From IMG/VR virus record IMGVR_UViG_3300020459_000924, positions 1-27,475 of that record: a stretch of DNA of 27,475 bases; one strand, given 5' to 3'. This DNA is from a virus. The notes beneath the pieces were generated by a model. The model saw only the letters and a program-made list of their open reading frames with translations, did no database searches and had not been told where the DNA came from. The position numbers were made by a program, and so were the translations under genes. Each line of letters begins with the position of its first letter. The stretch's first letter is position 1. Below, one piece after another: positions 9,501-24,500 of the stretch.

Positions 9501-12500
9501 TTTGCTGGTTTGTTGATCCAAGTATATGGATAACCAACTCCACCTACCTGAACATTTGCTACAACACCAGAGCGTGTTCCTTCTATTTTATCATTTGCTT
9601 CCCAAGGAGCACCATACCAATTTCCAACAACTAAGAAACTACCTTCACTCTTATATTCAAGAACTACAGCAGAACCACCAGCAGCTCTCTCACTAAATAT
9701 CATCTCACCAACTTGGAAGGCACCCGTAACATTTTCAATTTTAATGTTATGTCCGATGGTTGTATCGCTAATATCAGTTGTAATTAAATCGTGTACTAAG
9801 TTAGTAACAATTGTATTGAGCCAATCATCGTATGCCCAAACACTAGCACCAAACTGCTGTGTTACAAGAGTTGTAATCTCTTCTTTATAGTAACTCTGGT
9901 TATAAAGTAAGTTCTTAGCAGCACCTCTCATTGCCAACTTACCAGGAGCAAGCATATTGAGTGCAAGATCTACTAATTCCCTGAACCTAGTAACAACTGG
10001 ACTCATATCAATTGGTAATAATGAATCTCTATATGCAGCTATAGTAGTGTAGTTGAAGTTATATGCTGGAGGAGACTCATTAGAATCTTTAGTGTATAAT
10101 CTATTAAGAATTGCATGCTCACCCAACCACTTCATCTGCTCAATAGCATATGTTGTTGCTAATAACTCATCTTCGACGAAGTTAATTTGCATTGCAGTGG
10201 ATAGATAATTTTCCATTGCTGCAATAGTACTATTATTTCCACCTGTTTGTAAGTCAGAAATAACACCCAACATAATAAGACCTATGTCACGAGCACATGT
10301 TGAAACACCGCCTGGTTCTGGATATAAGAATGCGTTGTAAAGAGGACCACCTTCTGCTAATTGGAATTGGAATTCATTAGTTACTAGTGTTGTTATTTCA
10401 TCACCAATTGACTTTCTGTTGAAGTACAATCTATCAGCAGAGATTGCATAATCGCTATTTGTAGGAGCAATAATATCGTTAGCAATTTCTACTAAACTAT
10501 CAATTGATTCTTGAACATCAATACAATCACCAGGAGCTATTATTCCATTAGCAGTTGCACTGACAAACGTATGAGCAGCAGTGTTAGTAATAGGATAATC
10601 TGGTTCCTTATTAACGTTAACAGTTACTGTAGTTGCTGTTACTGCAAGGATCTTAAGGTTTCTACCACTTGCATAATCTTTACCATCAGGAGTACCAGCA
10701 ACACCAGAAGGACGTGGATATGTACCATTTGCAGTACCAGTTCCAGGGTCACAAGAGAATGTTAATGAATTATTTTCTATCTGAATATATCTTCCAACAA
10801 TAAGTGAATGAGAACCAATTGTGATTTCTAAACTACCTGAAGTTGGACTATATACTGCTCCAGTTGCAGTAAATGGCATTGGAGTTGATTGTGTAATACC
10901 CCAATCACCAACTATAATTTTATCAGTATTCTCATAAGTTAAGTTACCAGTTACCGCTTGCTTCATGTAATGTGCAAGACGTAAATGAGCGTATGCAGAT
11001 TGGAATAACTGTAAGCGAATGTGTAAGATAACATCATTAGCACCAAGATATCTCTTAGCAACGTTAACTGTATTAAAGTTACCACCTTGTCTAAGGTCTT
11101 TAATAAACTCACTAAGAATTAATGCTAAGTCAGTCTTACACTGTAAAGTACCATTACCACTACCATCAGCGTTTCTAGGCATATCCAAAAGAAGATCTGG
11201 ATATAAAGTTAACATATCATGTGATGCTTTATCTACAATAGGACCAGCATTTGCTTCAACTAGATCTGCAGCATCTTGGAATCTATACTTATTATCACCA
11301 CCAATTTGAGTTGCGTAGATAATATCATCTGTTGCATTGTGTAGTGAAATTGGGAATGTTTCTTCCAAGAATGCATATACACGACCTCCAAGGAATTCAT
11401 TTTCTGGATCTGAAGTTAATTTTGATATTAAACCAAGATGGTCTGTAGGTGATGTTGCATTAGCAGATTCTAAAGTATCAGTAACTATATCAATTAAGTT
11501 TTCTACAGTTGCTTGTACATCTACACAATCCGCTACACTGTAATCCATAACAGTAACACAATCAGTTACTGCAGAAACAAATGAATGCTTTGTTAAGACC
11601 TTCTTAATTGCACCAGGGTCTGCACTTGAGAATGTATGAGTACTTGAAGGACTGTATATAACGTTATTGCTAGAAGCATTACCAGTATATGTGTGAACAT
11701 AATCACCACCAGTTACAACTGCTGCTCTCTTAATACAGTTAGTTGCATATGTTTTACCAGCTACGAATGTATGTGTAGTAACGTTGGTAGAAGGTGTTAT
11801 ATCTAAAACTTGAACTTGGAAGGTATATGATGTCAATCCTGTAGATAGAACTTTCAACCACTTACCAGAAACAGGGTCAGTAGCACGTGGATATCTATGC
11901 TCAGTTGCATTACCATCCTTAGTACATGTGAAGGTTAATGAGTTATCATCAAACTTAACATACTCACCTGCATCCATATTATGAACAACATTAGTTGTAA
12001 CAGTCATTATTCCTGTCCAACCACTATATGTTATTCCAGTTGGTGTATACTTATCATATACTGTATAGAAAGCATGTTCTGTAGTATTGCTAATAGCACC
12101 ATTAGATACGTCAATAGTAACAGAGGTTGAAGTTGTAGCAGTAATAGGATGGGACTTATTATATCCCCAGTCAGATGTACGAGGATAATAGTGAATAGTA
12201 CTACCACCATCTTGAGCACAAATGAATCCAAATGCCTGTTTAGCAATCTTAATACCATCACCTATACTAAGTTCATGAGCACCAATATCAATGGTTAATG
12301 CTCCAGTGTTAGGATTGTATGCTGTTGTTGAACCAGCTGCTAATGAAGGATTGTATCCTTTAATAGGAGACTTACCAACATTAACTTTAATCATACCATT
12401 CTGTGCTCTAACACCATTAGTTGTAGAACTTAAGAAAGCATGAGTAGAAGTGTCTGAAGATATTCCTACATTAACTTCAAATGTATCATTGGTCTTATTT

Positions 12501-15500
12501 GAAATAGCTAACCATCTTCCACTTGCAGGGTCAGTTGCTCTTGGATACTTATGGTCTGTTGTATATCCATCTAAGTTACATCTAAAGGTTAATGACTCAT
12601 CAACAAGTTGGATGTAATCTCCATTACTAAGTCCATGACCAGTCAGTGTAATTGTCATTACACCTGTTGAAGGAACAAATGCAGCGTTACTAGCAGTACC
12701 TGAACTGTAATATACATCAGTTACAGGAATTGATTTCTCAGCACCGTAAGGATCTGTTGCACGTGGATATGTCTTAGTAGCAGTATTGCCATCCATATCA
12801 CAAGTAAATTGTAAAGTATTATTCTGTATAACAATACTAGAACCTTTACGCATTCCGTGTTGACCAATTGTTAAGGTCATATCACCTGTTGATGCATCGT
12901 AAGTAGCAGCAGATGGTGTAAATGTCTGGTTAGTTCCAGCCGTTCCTACATTAACTGTTATTGAGGTAGCGTCTGTGGCACTAACTGCCATTTCTTTACC
13001 AGCAGTACGAACATCATGTCCAGGTCTAGGATAAGACTTGATGGATTGGTTATTATCCATCGTACATGTAAATCTAAGAGACTCATTATCAATAGTTACA
13101 AAATCATCAGTTGTAATATCATGAGCAAGAAGATTTATTTGCATCAAGCCAGTACTTGGATCGTATGTTGCACCAGTTGGATTATATGGTTTATAGTTTT
13201 TATTGAATGAAGTAGGACCAACGTTAACAGTGAATGAGTTTGTATCAAACTTAGTAATTGGTAATACTTGCTTAGATGAAGGATCTGTTGTACGTGGATA
13301 CTTATGATTTGAACCCCTATCATCATATTCACATGTCATGGTCAATCCATGATCATCAATAGATATTGCTTTACCTTTCTTTGTAAAGCATCCACCCTTA
13401 GCACCTGTAAGAGTATGTGTATAAGCACCACCAGTTCTAATTACAGCACGAGTTAATCCATTTGCTACCGCAGATTGGAATTGGTGAGTAGTAGTATTAG
13501 AAGAAGTACCGACATTAACAACAAAGGTATCTTTAGTAACACTAGATACTAGCAAATATGTACCGCTAGATGGGTCAGTAGAACGTGGATATGTATGATC
13601 AGTCTGATAGTTATCTTGTAAACAACGGAATGTTATTGAACCATCGTCAAATTTAACCATATCCCCATTTTCAAATCCATGATTAGGAACTGTTACAGTC
13701 ATTGAACCAGTACCAGGAGTAAATGCAGCAGCAGTTATAGTGAACTTCTCACCACCAGGAACGAATTCGTGTGTATAATCACCACCAAGAGTAAATGCTT
13801 TATCTACTGTTAGTCCACCTTTCCAAACGTGAGTGTATTGTCCACCACACTTAATAGCATCTGCAGAAGCAGACTGGAATGCATGAGTTGAAGTATTTGA
13901 AGATATACCAACATCAACTGTAATTACACCAGTTGGTCTCTTCATACTATTTGCAACAAATGATACAAATGTATGAGTTGATGTATCGCTAGACTTACCA
14001 ATAAAGACATCAAACGTATCTGTCTGAACGTTATCTAATGGTAACCATTCAAAGTAAGATGGGTCTGTACGTCTTGGATATGCATGGTTAGTAGCATCAC
14101 CATCTTTAGCACAAGTAAATGTTACTGCATTTTCATCCAATCTAACTTTATCATTTGCCTTAATTAATCCGTTAGCGGTTGCTGCTACCCATACATGAGT
14201 TGTATTGTTAGAAATAGGTTGATCACCAAATGCACTTCCAACAGTCAAATTGAAACTGTTTGCACTTGTGCGAAGAATTGGGAAGAATCTTCCACTAGCA
14301 AAGTCACTAGGTCTTGGATATGAATGGTTAGTAGCATTACCATCTTCAGCACAAGTAAAGACTAAAGAATTATCAGCAATCTTAACCATGTCACCAGTTA
14401 CAAATCCATGAGCAGTGGAGTATATTTGCAATTCACCTGTTGCTGGATTAAATGCTGTACCAGTTTCTGCAGTCTTTGTAGTTGGAGCAGTTAATCCATG
14501 ACTAGCCATAGTTATGGTCATCATACCTGTGGTTGGATTATATCCTGCTAATGTTGGAGTATGTGAAGTAGTTACAACATTTTGAACAGCAGTTGCAGTG
14601 TTGTATGCATAGTCAGCACCACCAGGAGCATTAGAACCAGATGCACGAGGATATGTCTTATCTGTTGTTTGACCATCAAGATCACAACGGAATGTTAATG
14701 AATCTTGCTCAATGTATACAGAATCACCAGCTCTTGTAATTGCATTTTGAACACAACTTACAAATGTGTGAGTGTAATCACCACCAGTAATTACAGCACC
14801 TGTTAGAGATGAATGATAGTTATGAGTACCAGAATGACTAATTGCCGTTCCTGGTGACTGGTTAACGTTTACAGTAATGGTTGTTGCATCCTTAGCAGTA
14901 ATATTAAGTGCAGTATTATATGCATAGTCTTCATTATCAGTTGTATTAGCACCATATGATCTTGGATATGACTTCTGAGTACTGTATCCATCTCCACCAT
15001 AATCACAAACAAATGTGATTGAATTATCTTTTAATCTTATGCTAGTTCCAACTTCTAAACTATGTGTACCAATTGTAATTACTAAGTTTCCAGATACAGC
15101 ATCGTAAGTTGCATTAGAAACATTGAAATCTAATTGTGGTGAAGTTCCTACGTTAACATCAAATGTATTATCAGTAACGTTAGAAATTAACATCCACTTT
15201 CCAGACTGAGGGTCGGTAGATCTTGGATAGGTATGATTGCTACTGTGTTGGTCTAATGAACATGTTAAAGATAATGCATTATCAGCAACCTTAATCTTAT
15301 CTCCAATTACAAATCCATGATTAGGAATAGTAACTGTCATTACACCAGTTGTTGCAATATAATTTACATCAGTTGCTGTATGATTCGTAGCATCTTTAAT
15401 CCAATGATTACCAACAGTCAAGTCCATGATACCCGTAGCAGGATCATAGGTAGCAGCAGAAGGAGTATATCCGTGGAACTTACTCGGACCAACATTAACA

Positions 15501-18500
15501 GTAAAGGCATTATTATGAACCTTAACACCGTTAGTTACTCCAGAAACAAATGTATGTGTATAAGCACCAAATACAGTTCTACCAACAAATACATCAAATG
15601 TAGTACTAGTAGAAGCTTCTACAACACTCCATCCTCTTCTAAACACTGGGTCAGTCTTACGAGGATATGCATGGTTTGAAGCATTACCATCTTTAGTACA
15701 ACTAAAGGTAATAGCACCTTCTTCAAATCTAACCATCTCACCACTAACTTTCATACAAGGGTTAGAAGTTACACCAACACATGTATGCTCACTAAGGTCT
15801 TGGGACTTACCAATAAACAAATCAAATGTATTTGCAGTTCTATTCTGTGCAGGTAACCATTGGTCTCTTGCAGGGTCACCTGAACGTGGGTAGTAGTGGT
15901 CTGTTGTCTCATCATCCAATCCACAACGGAATATGAATGCTCCATCATTAAGTTGAACAAGGTTACCATTGTATACCTGATGAGCAGATGATGTAATGGT
16001 TAACATTCCAGTAGCAGGGTCATAAGCAGCACCAGTACAATTTCTAGTACTTGGAGCATTTAACTGTGAACCGATAGTAACGGTCATCATACCTGTTAAT
16101 GGGTTATATGATGCATCAGATGCAGTCTTATCAACTTCAGAAATATCAATAACGTCAACAGCAGTACCACGAGCAGGGTCAGTTAATCTTGGATATGCGT
16201 GGTCAGTTGATTGACCGTCCATATTACATGCAAAGAGGAATGCTCCATCTCTAAGTCTAATGCTATCACCAACCATTAAATTAGGATGTCCACCAAATCC
16301 AGGAGAACCAGGAGCAGAAGAAGTAATTACTAATGAACCAGTTACAGGAGTATAGTTTGCACTAGAAACATCATATGCAATATTATGTGTCTTACCAACA
16401 TCTAAAGTAATTGTATTATCCTTATGAATAATACCATTAGGATCTGCAGACTTAAATGTATGTAATGAAAGGTCAGGAGATACACCAACATTTACATCAA
16501 ATGTATTAGTAGTTACATTAACAATCTTATGTAATCTACCGCTAGATGGGTCTGTTGAACGTGGATATCTATGTTGAGTTATATTGTTATCTAACAAGCA
16601 CTCAAATGTAATTGATTCATCAACAATACGAACCTTATCACCATAGGCAAACCCATGATTAAAGACGGTAATTGTTAATAGACCTGAGTCAGGTGTATAT
16701 GATGCAGCATTTGCTGTATGAGAAGTTCCTTCATATAGAATAGGTACACTATCCTGATAGATGAAATCATTTTCTCTTGGATATGTCTTAACATCTTGTA
16801 GTCCATCCATAGTACATCTGAATGGAAGACTACCTGTAGCAACCTTAATATTTGTACCAGCTCTCAATCTATGCTCACCAATAGTCATCTTAAGAAGACC
16901 TGTTGAACCACTATATGTTGCAGCAGTTGGGTTAAAAATTACATCTGGTGTTTTACCAACATCAAGTGAGAATGTTGTTGAGTCAACAACAGTAACATCT
17001 AACCAACCTTGACTTGCATGGTCAGAAGATCTTGGATACTTATGCTCTGACCTGTTTTGGTCCATAGAACATGTAAATGTTAGAGATTCGTCTTCAATCT
17101 GAAGTTTAGAAGTTGATGTAAGATTATGAGCACCACTAGTTGTACATGTAAGGATACCAGTAACAGGGTTATATCCACCACCTGAGATTGATAATGATGT
17201 ATTACTAAACAAACCATGTGATCCTTTTAATATCTTCAATTCACCAGTTGAAGCATTATATTCTGCTCCTGTAGGTGTAAACTTAGTTGCAGCACTACCA
17301 CTAGATTCTGTAATACTGGTATCAAATTTCTGTTTATGTCCATGATGACCTTGTACATCCCAAGCATCATTGGTTATGATATATCTTAAAATTTGATTTA
17401 ATTTACCGTATGTCCAAACAGTTTCTACAATTTCTTGTTCAACGTTAAGTAGTTTAACATTGTTTACATCGACTCTATCAACATAGTATGATGCAGCATC
17501 CCAAATCTTAGAATTACTACCATTACGTAAATCGTATGCAACAGACTTACAAATATCTTTAACATCATCCTGACAATTTGCACTACCATTAATGACAGTG
17601 AAATCTGGGAATTTTTGTTCTAGTAAATATACTGCCTCATGAGCAATAAATTCTAGGTTAGATTCAATCAATGTAGCAGCATTATAATACCTATTTGTAT
17701 TTCCAACAAATCCTTTTTGAACTGCTCTACCAACGTTAACTGTAATCGTTGTACCAGTTACTGAAGTAATTGCTATAGCAGTGTTATGTACTGGATCTGA
17801 AGTTCTGGGATATCTGTGCTCAGTTGCATTATTATCCTTATCGCAAGTAAATGGTAATTTATTAGCACCAATCGTTACAGTATTAGATGTTGTGAAACTA
17901 TGAGATCCAATAGTCATGACTAAGATACCAGTCTCACCATCATAAGTTGCAGCAGTAACATCCTTTATAGTGCCATCATTGAATGTAAGAGCAGCATTTG
18001 AAGTGCCAGGTACAAATGTGTGATCTCCAACATAACGAACAGTAGAAATTATAGCATCATTATTAAAGTATTCTCCCTTTGTAAATGACTCACTACCAGA
18101 CCAATCCTGTACCCATTGCTCACCATCTTTACCATCAAAGTGAAGTAACATCTTAGTATTAGTATCACCTTGGAATATACCAGCTAAAGGTGAGAATGCA
18201 GTAGAATATCTAATATTATCAGAAATTCTTACTTCATCAATATGACCAATATATCCAGTTGAGAAAGCATAACCAACACCAATAAAGAGTGGTTTAGCAA
18301 CATATGTTGTATTATCAGTTCCTGTACCAACTTCAACACCATCAATATACATCTTACCAGTTGTACCTGTTCTAGTATAAGCAACGTGTGCCCATGTATC
18401 AGCAGATAAAGTTGTTCCAACAGAAGTTACAAGATCTGCATTATTAACATTCCAACGAACTTGTCCACTTTCACAATATACTCTAAATGCAACTTCATTA

Positions 18501-21500
18501 GCACTTGATACTCTTGTGTCAAAAATATCAATAGTTCCACTTAATGAAGAAGAATCAGGACGTATATAAAATTCAAAAGTAAAGTCACCAGTACCAAAAG
18601 CAATCTCATTAGTTGTTTGGCAGAAAATATAATCTGTTGTTCCAGCAGTTAATTGTAATGAAGCATTACCATACTTCTTCTGTGTAGTATCAATCTGAGC
18701 ACTACCAGCAAAATCGAAATCAAAATAGTCTTCACCATTAGACTTAGTTCTACCAATCTTACCAAGATATACTGTATTACGTGCTTGGTTAAATCCAATA
18801 ACTTCTGCTTTAGTATCTCTAGATCTTATAATTTGACCAGAACTAAAGAATCCAGTTCCTTCTCTATCATAGAAAGACATCTTTCTAACTTTACCATCTT
18901 CACCAGTTACAAACTCATTAGTGTTATTACCATAATCAATCTTATAATTACGGATTTCTTCATTAAGTTGTAATGTTCCAGTTAGATTATTGAATGGAAT
19001 AATGTAATTATTAATCTGTTCATTAGATGGGAAGTTACCATTATATCCAGTTGTATTATCAGTAAAGTCAACTATACTTACTGCAGATGATGCAATATCA
19101 TCTAGAACAACGTTTGGATAAGTCTGAGATGTAATCCTATTGAATAGTAACCCAAAGAATGAAGAACCAGGAGAGATATCAACTTGCCCAATAAACTCCT
19201 GAGTTACAGGATCTTGATAAGCAGATGTTGCAGTAATCTGTGCAATAACCCCAGACTGTGCTCCATAGATAACATCATTTAACTGAATATCAAATAATCC
19301 AGGAGAGGATGTATATGTACCTGCAGTCTTACTTAAAGTTAGTTGATCAGTAACCTCAATCTTAGTACTATAAAGTGGAGTATTGTCTTGCTGATTCTGA
19401 GCAGTTGTACCAAGAACATTTCTTACAACTGTAAGTGATGTTGATTCTGCATTATCTACAGTGCTTATAAGAGTAAAGATTTCAGATCCTACCTGATAGT
19501 TAATATTTGGTGTAAAAGTACCTGTAGGTACTGGTTGGTTAGTTGATGCAGTTGGATCAATAACTTCAAATACAGTTGTTGAAGGACCGATAGAATATCT
19601 CAACTTAGCAATAGGCATCTCTTGCCCAGTTTCTAAGTTAACTGATTCAATTTTTGCAGTATTACCTTCTAAGTTTGTTATATTTTCACCGAAAGTAAAC
19701 AATCCAATACTTCCTACTGGAGTTATAGATGCTAAGTTTCCAGCAAATCCTGTTGCTACAACGTTACATAATTCACCAAGTACAAAACTACCATCAGTTA
19801 TAAAACCAGTAACTACTGTACCAACTACTTTCAATACTGTAAATCTAGCATCAGATGAACTACCTTTAATTACATTATTAAGACCAGGATAAATTCCACT
19901 AGCATTATTAAATACCATCTCATATCCTTGGATAGGTGCTATGGTAACAGAAGCATATTTAACACTTGCTGGTGGTTTTGGAGGCTCACTGAATACAATA
20001 GAGTCTTGTTGAATTGTAAATGCAGTCTCTGGGTTCTGTACAACACCGTTTAAAACAACCATTAACTGATTGGCATTAGCAACTACAGTACCACCATTAA
20101 CTGTTAATGGGAACGAAGTCTTAATACCATCAAACTGTTCTGATATATCATCAACTCTTTGTACAACAGAAGTTAGAATATTCTCGGAAGATGTTAATCT
20201 CTTCTGTCTGAATAGTACTTCTGTATTATTAAACTCAGTATAAATTGGTTCAACTAGAGCAAAATTCTGAATATTTGGAACGATTGCTTCTTGTGCAAGT
20301 TCTACAGACTTAGTGAGTTCAAAGAATGTATCCTTATTAGGAATTTGTCCATACTCATTTAAGTTCAACTCACCAAACACCTTAAATGATGCAGGGTGAA
20401 CGTTTCTAATTAGAATCTCTTTCCACTCACTAATAGAAACAGCAGACTTAACAGCATAAGAGAAGTCCTGATAGTAGTAAGAGTCTTGAATCTTTTGAAT
20501 AATTTCGGATGGTTTACCAACATCATCAATAAACTGACCTGTTGTCTTAGTGATAGAACCAATATCTAGAACACCACGAGCAAACTTAAGGTCGCTAATA
20601 GTACCAGAAGACTTGGATATAACACCAGTTATTTTTTGAAGTTCTGCAAATTCACCAGTATAGTCAACAATCTTAAGAATTCTAGGTCCAATCTGCCAAC
20701 CAGAGTTAATTGAAACATATCCTTGTGCTGTTGCTGTTTCTAAAGAGTCACCTTGATATACAAGTTCACCTTCAAGGAAAGTAGAAGTGACAACGTTTGC
20801 AGTAGCAGCACCACCAAATGATTCAGTCAAGATACTTTGACGACCATCACCAGCGTTAACAAATGATAATGCATCACCCAATTCTGCGTTCTGTGGAGTA
20901 ATAGCAATCTTTAATTGGTCATCTTCTAAAGAATTTGCTGCACCAGAAATAGCATAGTATGTGGTATTTGGATTAAGACGACCTGTTGCACCAGCAGCTA
21001 GAGGATAGTCTGCACCATCTCCAGTATCAGTTACAGCAACACTAATTTCAGAACCACTAACAATACCATGTGGATAAGCAAACTGTAATAAACCTAAGTC
21101 AAGGTTAACAACATAGTTGAATGAAGATCTAAGACTTACTGCAGGTGTAGAAGAATATCCAGCACCTGGGTCTTTAACTTCAATAACATCCAAACGACCA
21201 TTCTTAATAGTAGCTTCAGCAGTCGCACCAGATCCACCACCACCTGTAATTACAACAGTGGGTGCTAGAGAATATCCAGAACCTGGATTCGTAACGGTGA
21301 TACTTTCAAGAATACTTGTAGAAGTTAACTGAGCATTAAGTGGGAATGTAATCTCAGGACGTAAAGTATAGTCATGAGGATAATCATAACCAAAGTTATT
21401 ATTTTTAAGTTTCTTAATCTTACCAACCTTATCACCCTTAGTGAAGATAGATGCTTCAGTACCGAAAGGTGGTATAACAACTACTAAATCTGCACCAGAT

Positions 21501-24500
21501 CCAGTCAATCCAGAACCAAGAATACCACTAACACCCTCAACATCAATTGTTGCAGATGTATATCCTTTACCTGGAGATGTAACTAAAACTTGTTGAATCT
21601 GACCTGGAATTGTTATTCCTTCATCATCCTGTCCATCAGCAACTGTAATTTGAACAAATCCACCTTCACCATCACCACCAATAGGTACTCCATTGTATGT
21701 ACCAACTGCATATTCAGTTCCTGGTTCAGTAATCTGAACTCTTTCAATTTTTCTTGTGGACCCAATACCAGTAACAATAGGTAACTTAGTATAGAAACCA
21801 CCTGGATTAATGATACGAATATCACCAATAGCACCAACTGCTTTTAATGAACTTGTAGTATATGTTGTTCGTGAAATATCACCAACACCTTCTGGTTCAT
21901 TCAATAATGGGAATTTAAATACATCAGCACCACGGGTAATTGTTTGACCAGAAGTACTACTAATTGTAAATGTACCAGTATAAGGTGAATCTGTTACATC
22001 AAGATAACTATCAGAAATTACAGGAGAATCACTACCAGTTCTAGAAGGATCGAAGTAATAAGAAATATTAGTAACTATATCATTATCAACTTTTAACTTA
22101 ACTGATGGACTTGGTTGTCCTTGACCAGTTAAACCAGGAGTTCCAATTCTTTCAATAGAGTTGAATGAATATTCCAACTTATAAAGATTATCCTTAGCAA
22201 ATGATAAGTTACCACCTTCTAATGTAGAGTGTCCCAAATCAAAGATATACTGGTGTCCATAGTACATCTTTAAGGTTGGAGATTTAACAAATATACCAAC
22301 AGTAGAAGCATTAGTTGCAGGAGCAGTTATAGCAGTTTGTGGTAACTTGTAAGTAAATTCAAGTGGACTTACTACAGTATCAATTGCAAATGCACCATCA
22401 TACTCATCATAAACAAGACCACCATTTGTCTGTGATGGATTACCATCAACATAAACGATTTCTCCAGGACTTAAATAATGACTTGTTCCTGTAATTACAT
22501 AGACCTCATCACTATTATTAACAGCAGTTACTTGAAGTATTCTCTCTAGATTAGAAATCAAGGTAATCTTAGTAACACCTACTAAATTTGTTATCTGACA
22601 TGTGTTGTAATTGGCATTGAAAGATATATCATTAGATGTGAGTGAAACTACAGATCCAACAATGAAAGATGAACTACCACCAATTTCATCAATTCTAACT
22701 GAATAGTCACCTACATTAAATGGTTTAAATCTAGCAAAGTCATCCAAGTTATTAGTGCCACCTATATTAGCAGGAGCATCATAAGTGGACATATCAATGT
22801 CAAATGTTCCAGGAGTTGTATTATCAACCTGTGCGAAGGTATACGCCTTCATTTCATTAGTATCATTTGGAACAGGACCAACTATTCCATAAGTATCTTG
22901 CTCATTAAATTGCTCACTAACTAAGATACCATTGTTTAGATCATCACTCCAAGTATTATTCTGAACAGCAATATAAATTTTTCTGTTGGGTATATCAGAT
23001 TTGATGATATATCCACTATTAATAAATGAACCAGTGCTAAGATTATTAAGTCTTAACTTAGATCCTGTAGTAAATATGAATGGTTGATTTATAGTTAATT
23101 CTTGGATGTTATCAATCTTAATTGTATTAGTAACCTTAAAGAAGTACCTATCCTTAACTACAGCAGATACTTGTAACTTTTGAGAACCTGGAGAAGGAAC
23201 AGTTGCTGTTCTAGAACTCCAAATATCATTAGTATAAGTTAATGTCTCTGTACCAGGAGTCATTGTTATAGTAGCATCATCAAAGTCTAGAGTTTGTAGA
23301 CCTGCATCACCCAATGCAAAATCAGCTTCTCCAATTACCAATGAAGAACCAGTAAGGGGAGTTACTTCAGTTCTAACAAATCCTAATTGAGTATTTGTTT
23401 GTAAACCTTTATCACCCAATCTAGTAGCATCAGCATTCTTATCTACTTTTAAATTCCATCCATTATAGTCAATATAATCATACTTAGTTAAATTATTAGT
23501 AAACCAAGCAGTATCTGTCCAAGCAAATGCAAATGCAAATGATGCTACGGGTGGTAAACTTGATATATCAGAAGGTACAGTTGGTGTAACAGATCTATTT
23601 CTTAGTCTAATATTATCAATAAAGAATTGTCCTTGCTTAGATTGACTAAAGTCTGATGCTCCAGATCCGAAACCAATTTGGTTACCAAAATACAAGTCCT
23701 TGGCACCAAGAGCAGTATTTGCCAATGTACCAGTAATAACTTCTATAGCATTAACAAATACCTTAAATATATTACCTTCTTTCCTTACAGCAATAGTCTG
23801 CCAAGAATTATCAGCATACATTGTTGTCTGTGATGAAGATATACCAGATCCAGCATTTAATGCAGTTGTATTATTAGTAACAACCATCTGTAATTCACCA
23901 GTACTATTATCATAACCTAACCATAATCCACCAGTAGCATCTTGAGCACCACCAATACCCATTAGAGTTTGAGCTCCTTGAGATAGTGTCTGAGATGCTG
24001 ACGCAGATTTGTAAATAAAGAACTCTAAAGTCCAATCATTTGCTAATGTAGTAGCTAAATCAGTTCCAGAAACTTTAAGATATGAATTTTCCCATGTAGA
24101 ACTAGACCCAGCTGGTTGATAACCATAGATCTTTGCCATATTATCAGCATAAGTTACGGCATTACTTCCTCCAACTGAAGTTAAAGTATAGTGACCTGTT
24201 AAATCTGTTTGCTCATTAGCAGCAAAATCAAAGATAAACTCATTTCTATTCCATTGAGTTTGACCAGAAAGGTAAATATCACCAGAATTATCAGTATTAC
24301 ATGCATGAACAGTTATACCTTCAACACGTTTCTGATTAAATTCGTTGGTACTATGATTTTTAATCTTACCATCATATCCAATTTTAACTGAATCTACAGT
24401 CTTAACACCAGTTGTAGTATTATGTCTACTAAATGCAAGGTTTAGATCTCCAAATATATCAATAGAACTCCTATCTGCCATAGTGATATCTCTACCAGGA

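Noticed and set aside
15317-15679. Plus-strand open frames of 60-120 codons (for example 15317-15679, 6495-6842, 26771-27079)
   Set aside because: All lie antisense to strongly supported minus-strand genes, have low-complexity Ser/Thr/Asn/Ile or Cys-rich products, and mirror the repeats on the other strand.
11550-17285. CRISPR array or DNA-level tandem repeat
   Set aside because: The periodicity is at protein level, spacing varies from 216 to 489 bases and is always a multiple of three, and most units are diverged in DNA.
23080-23095. TATAAATC on the minus strand inside the giant gene as an internal promoter
   Set aside because: One mismatch at a conserved position, no start or gene boundary nearby.
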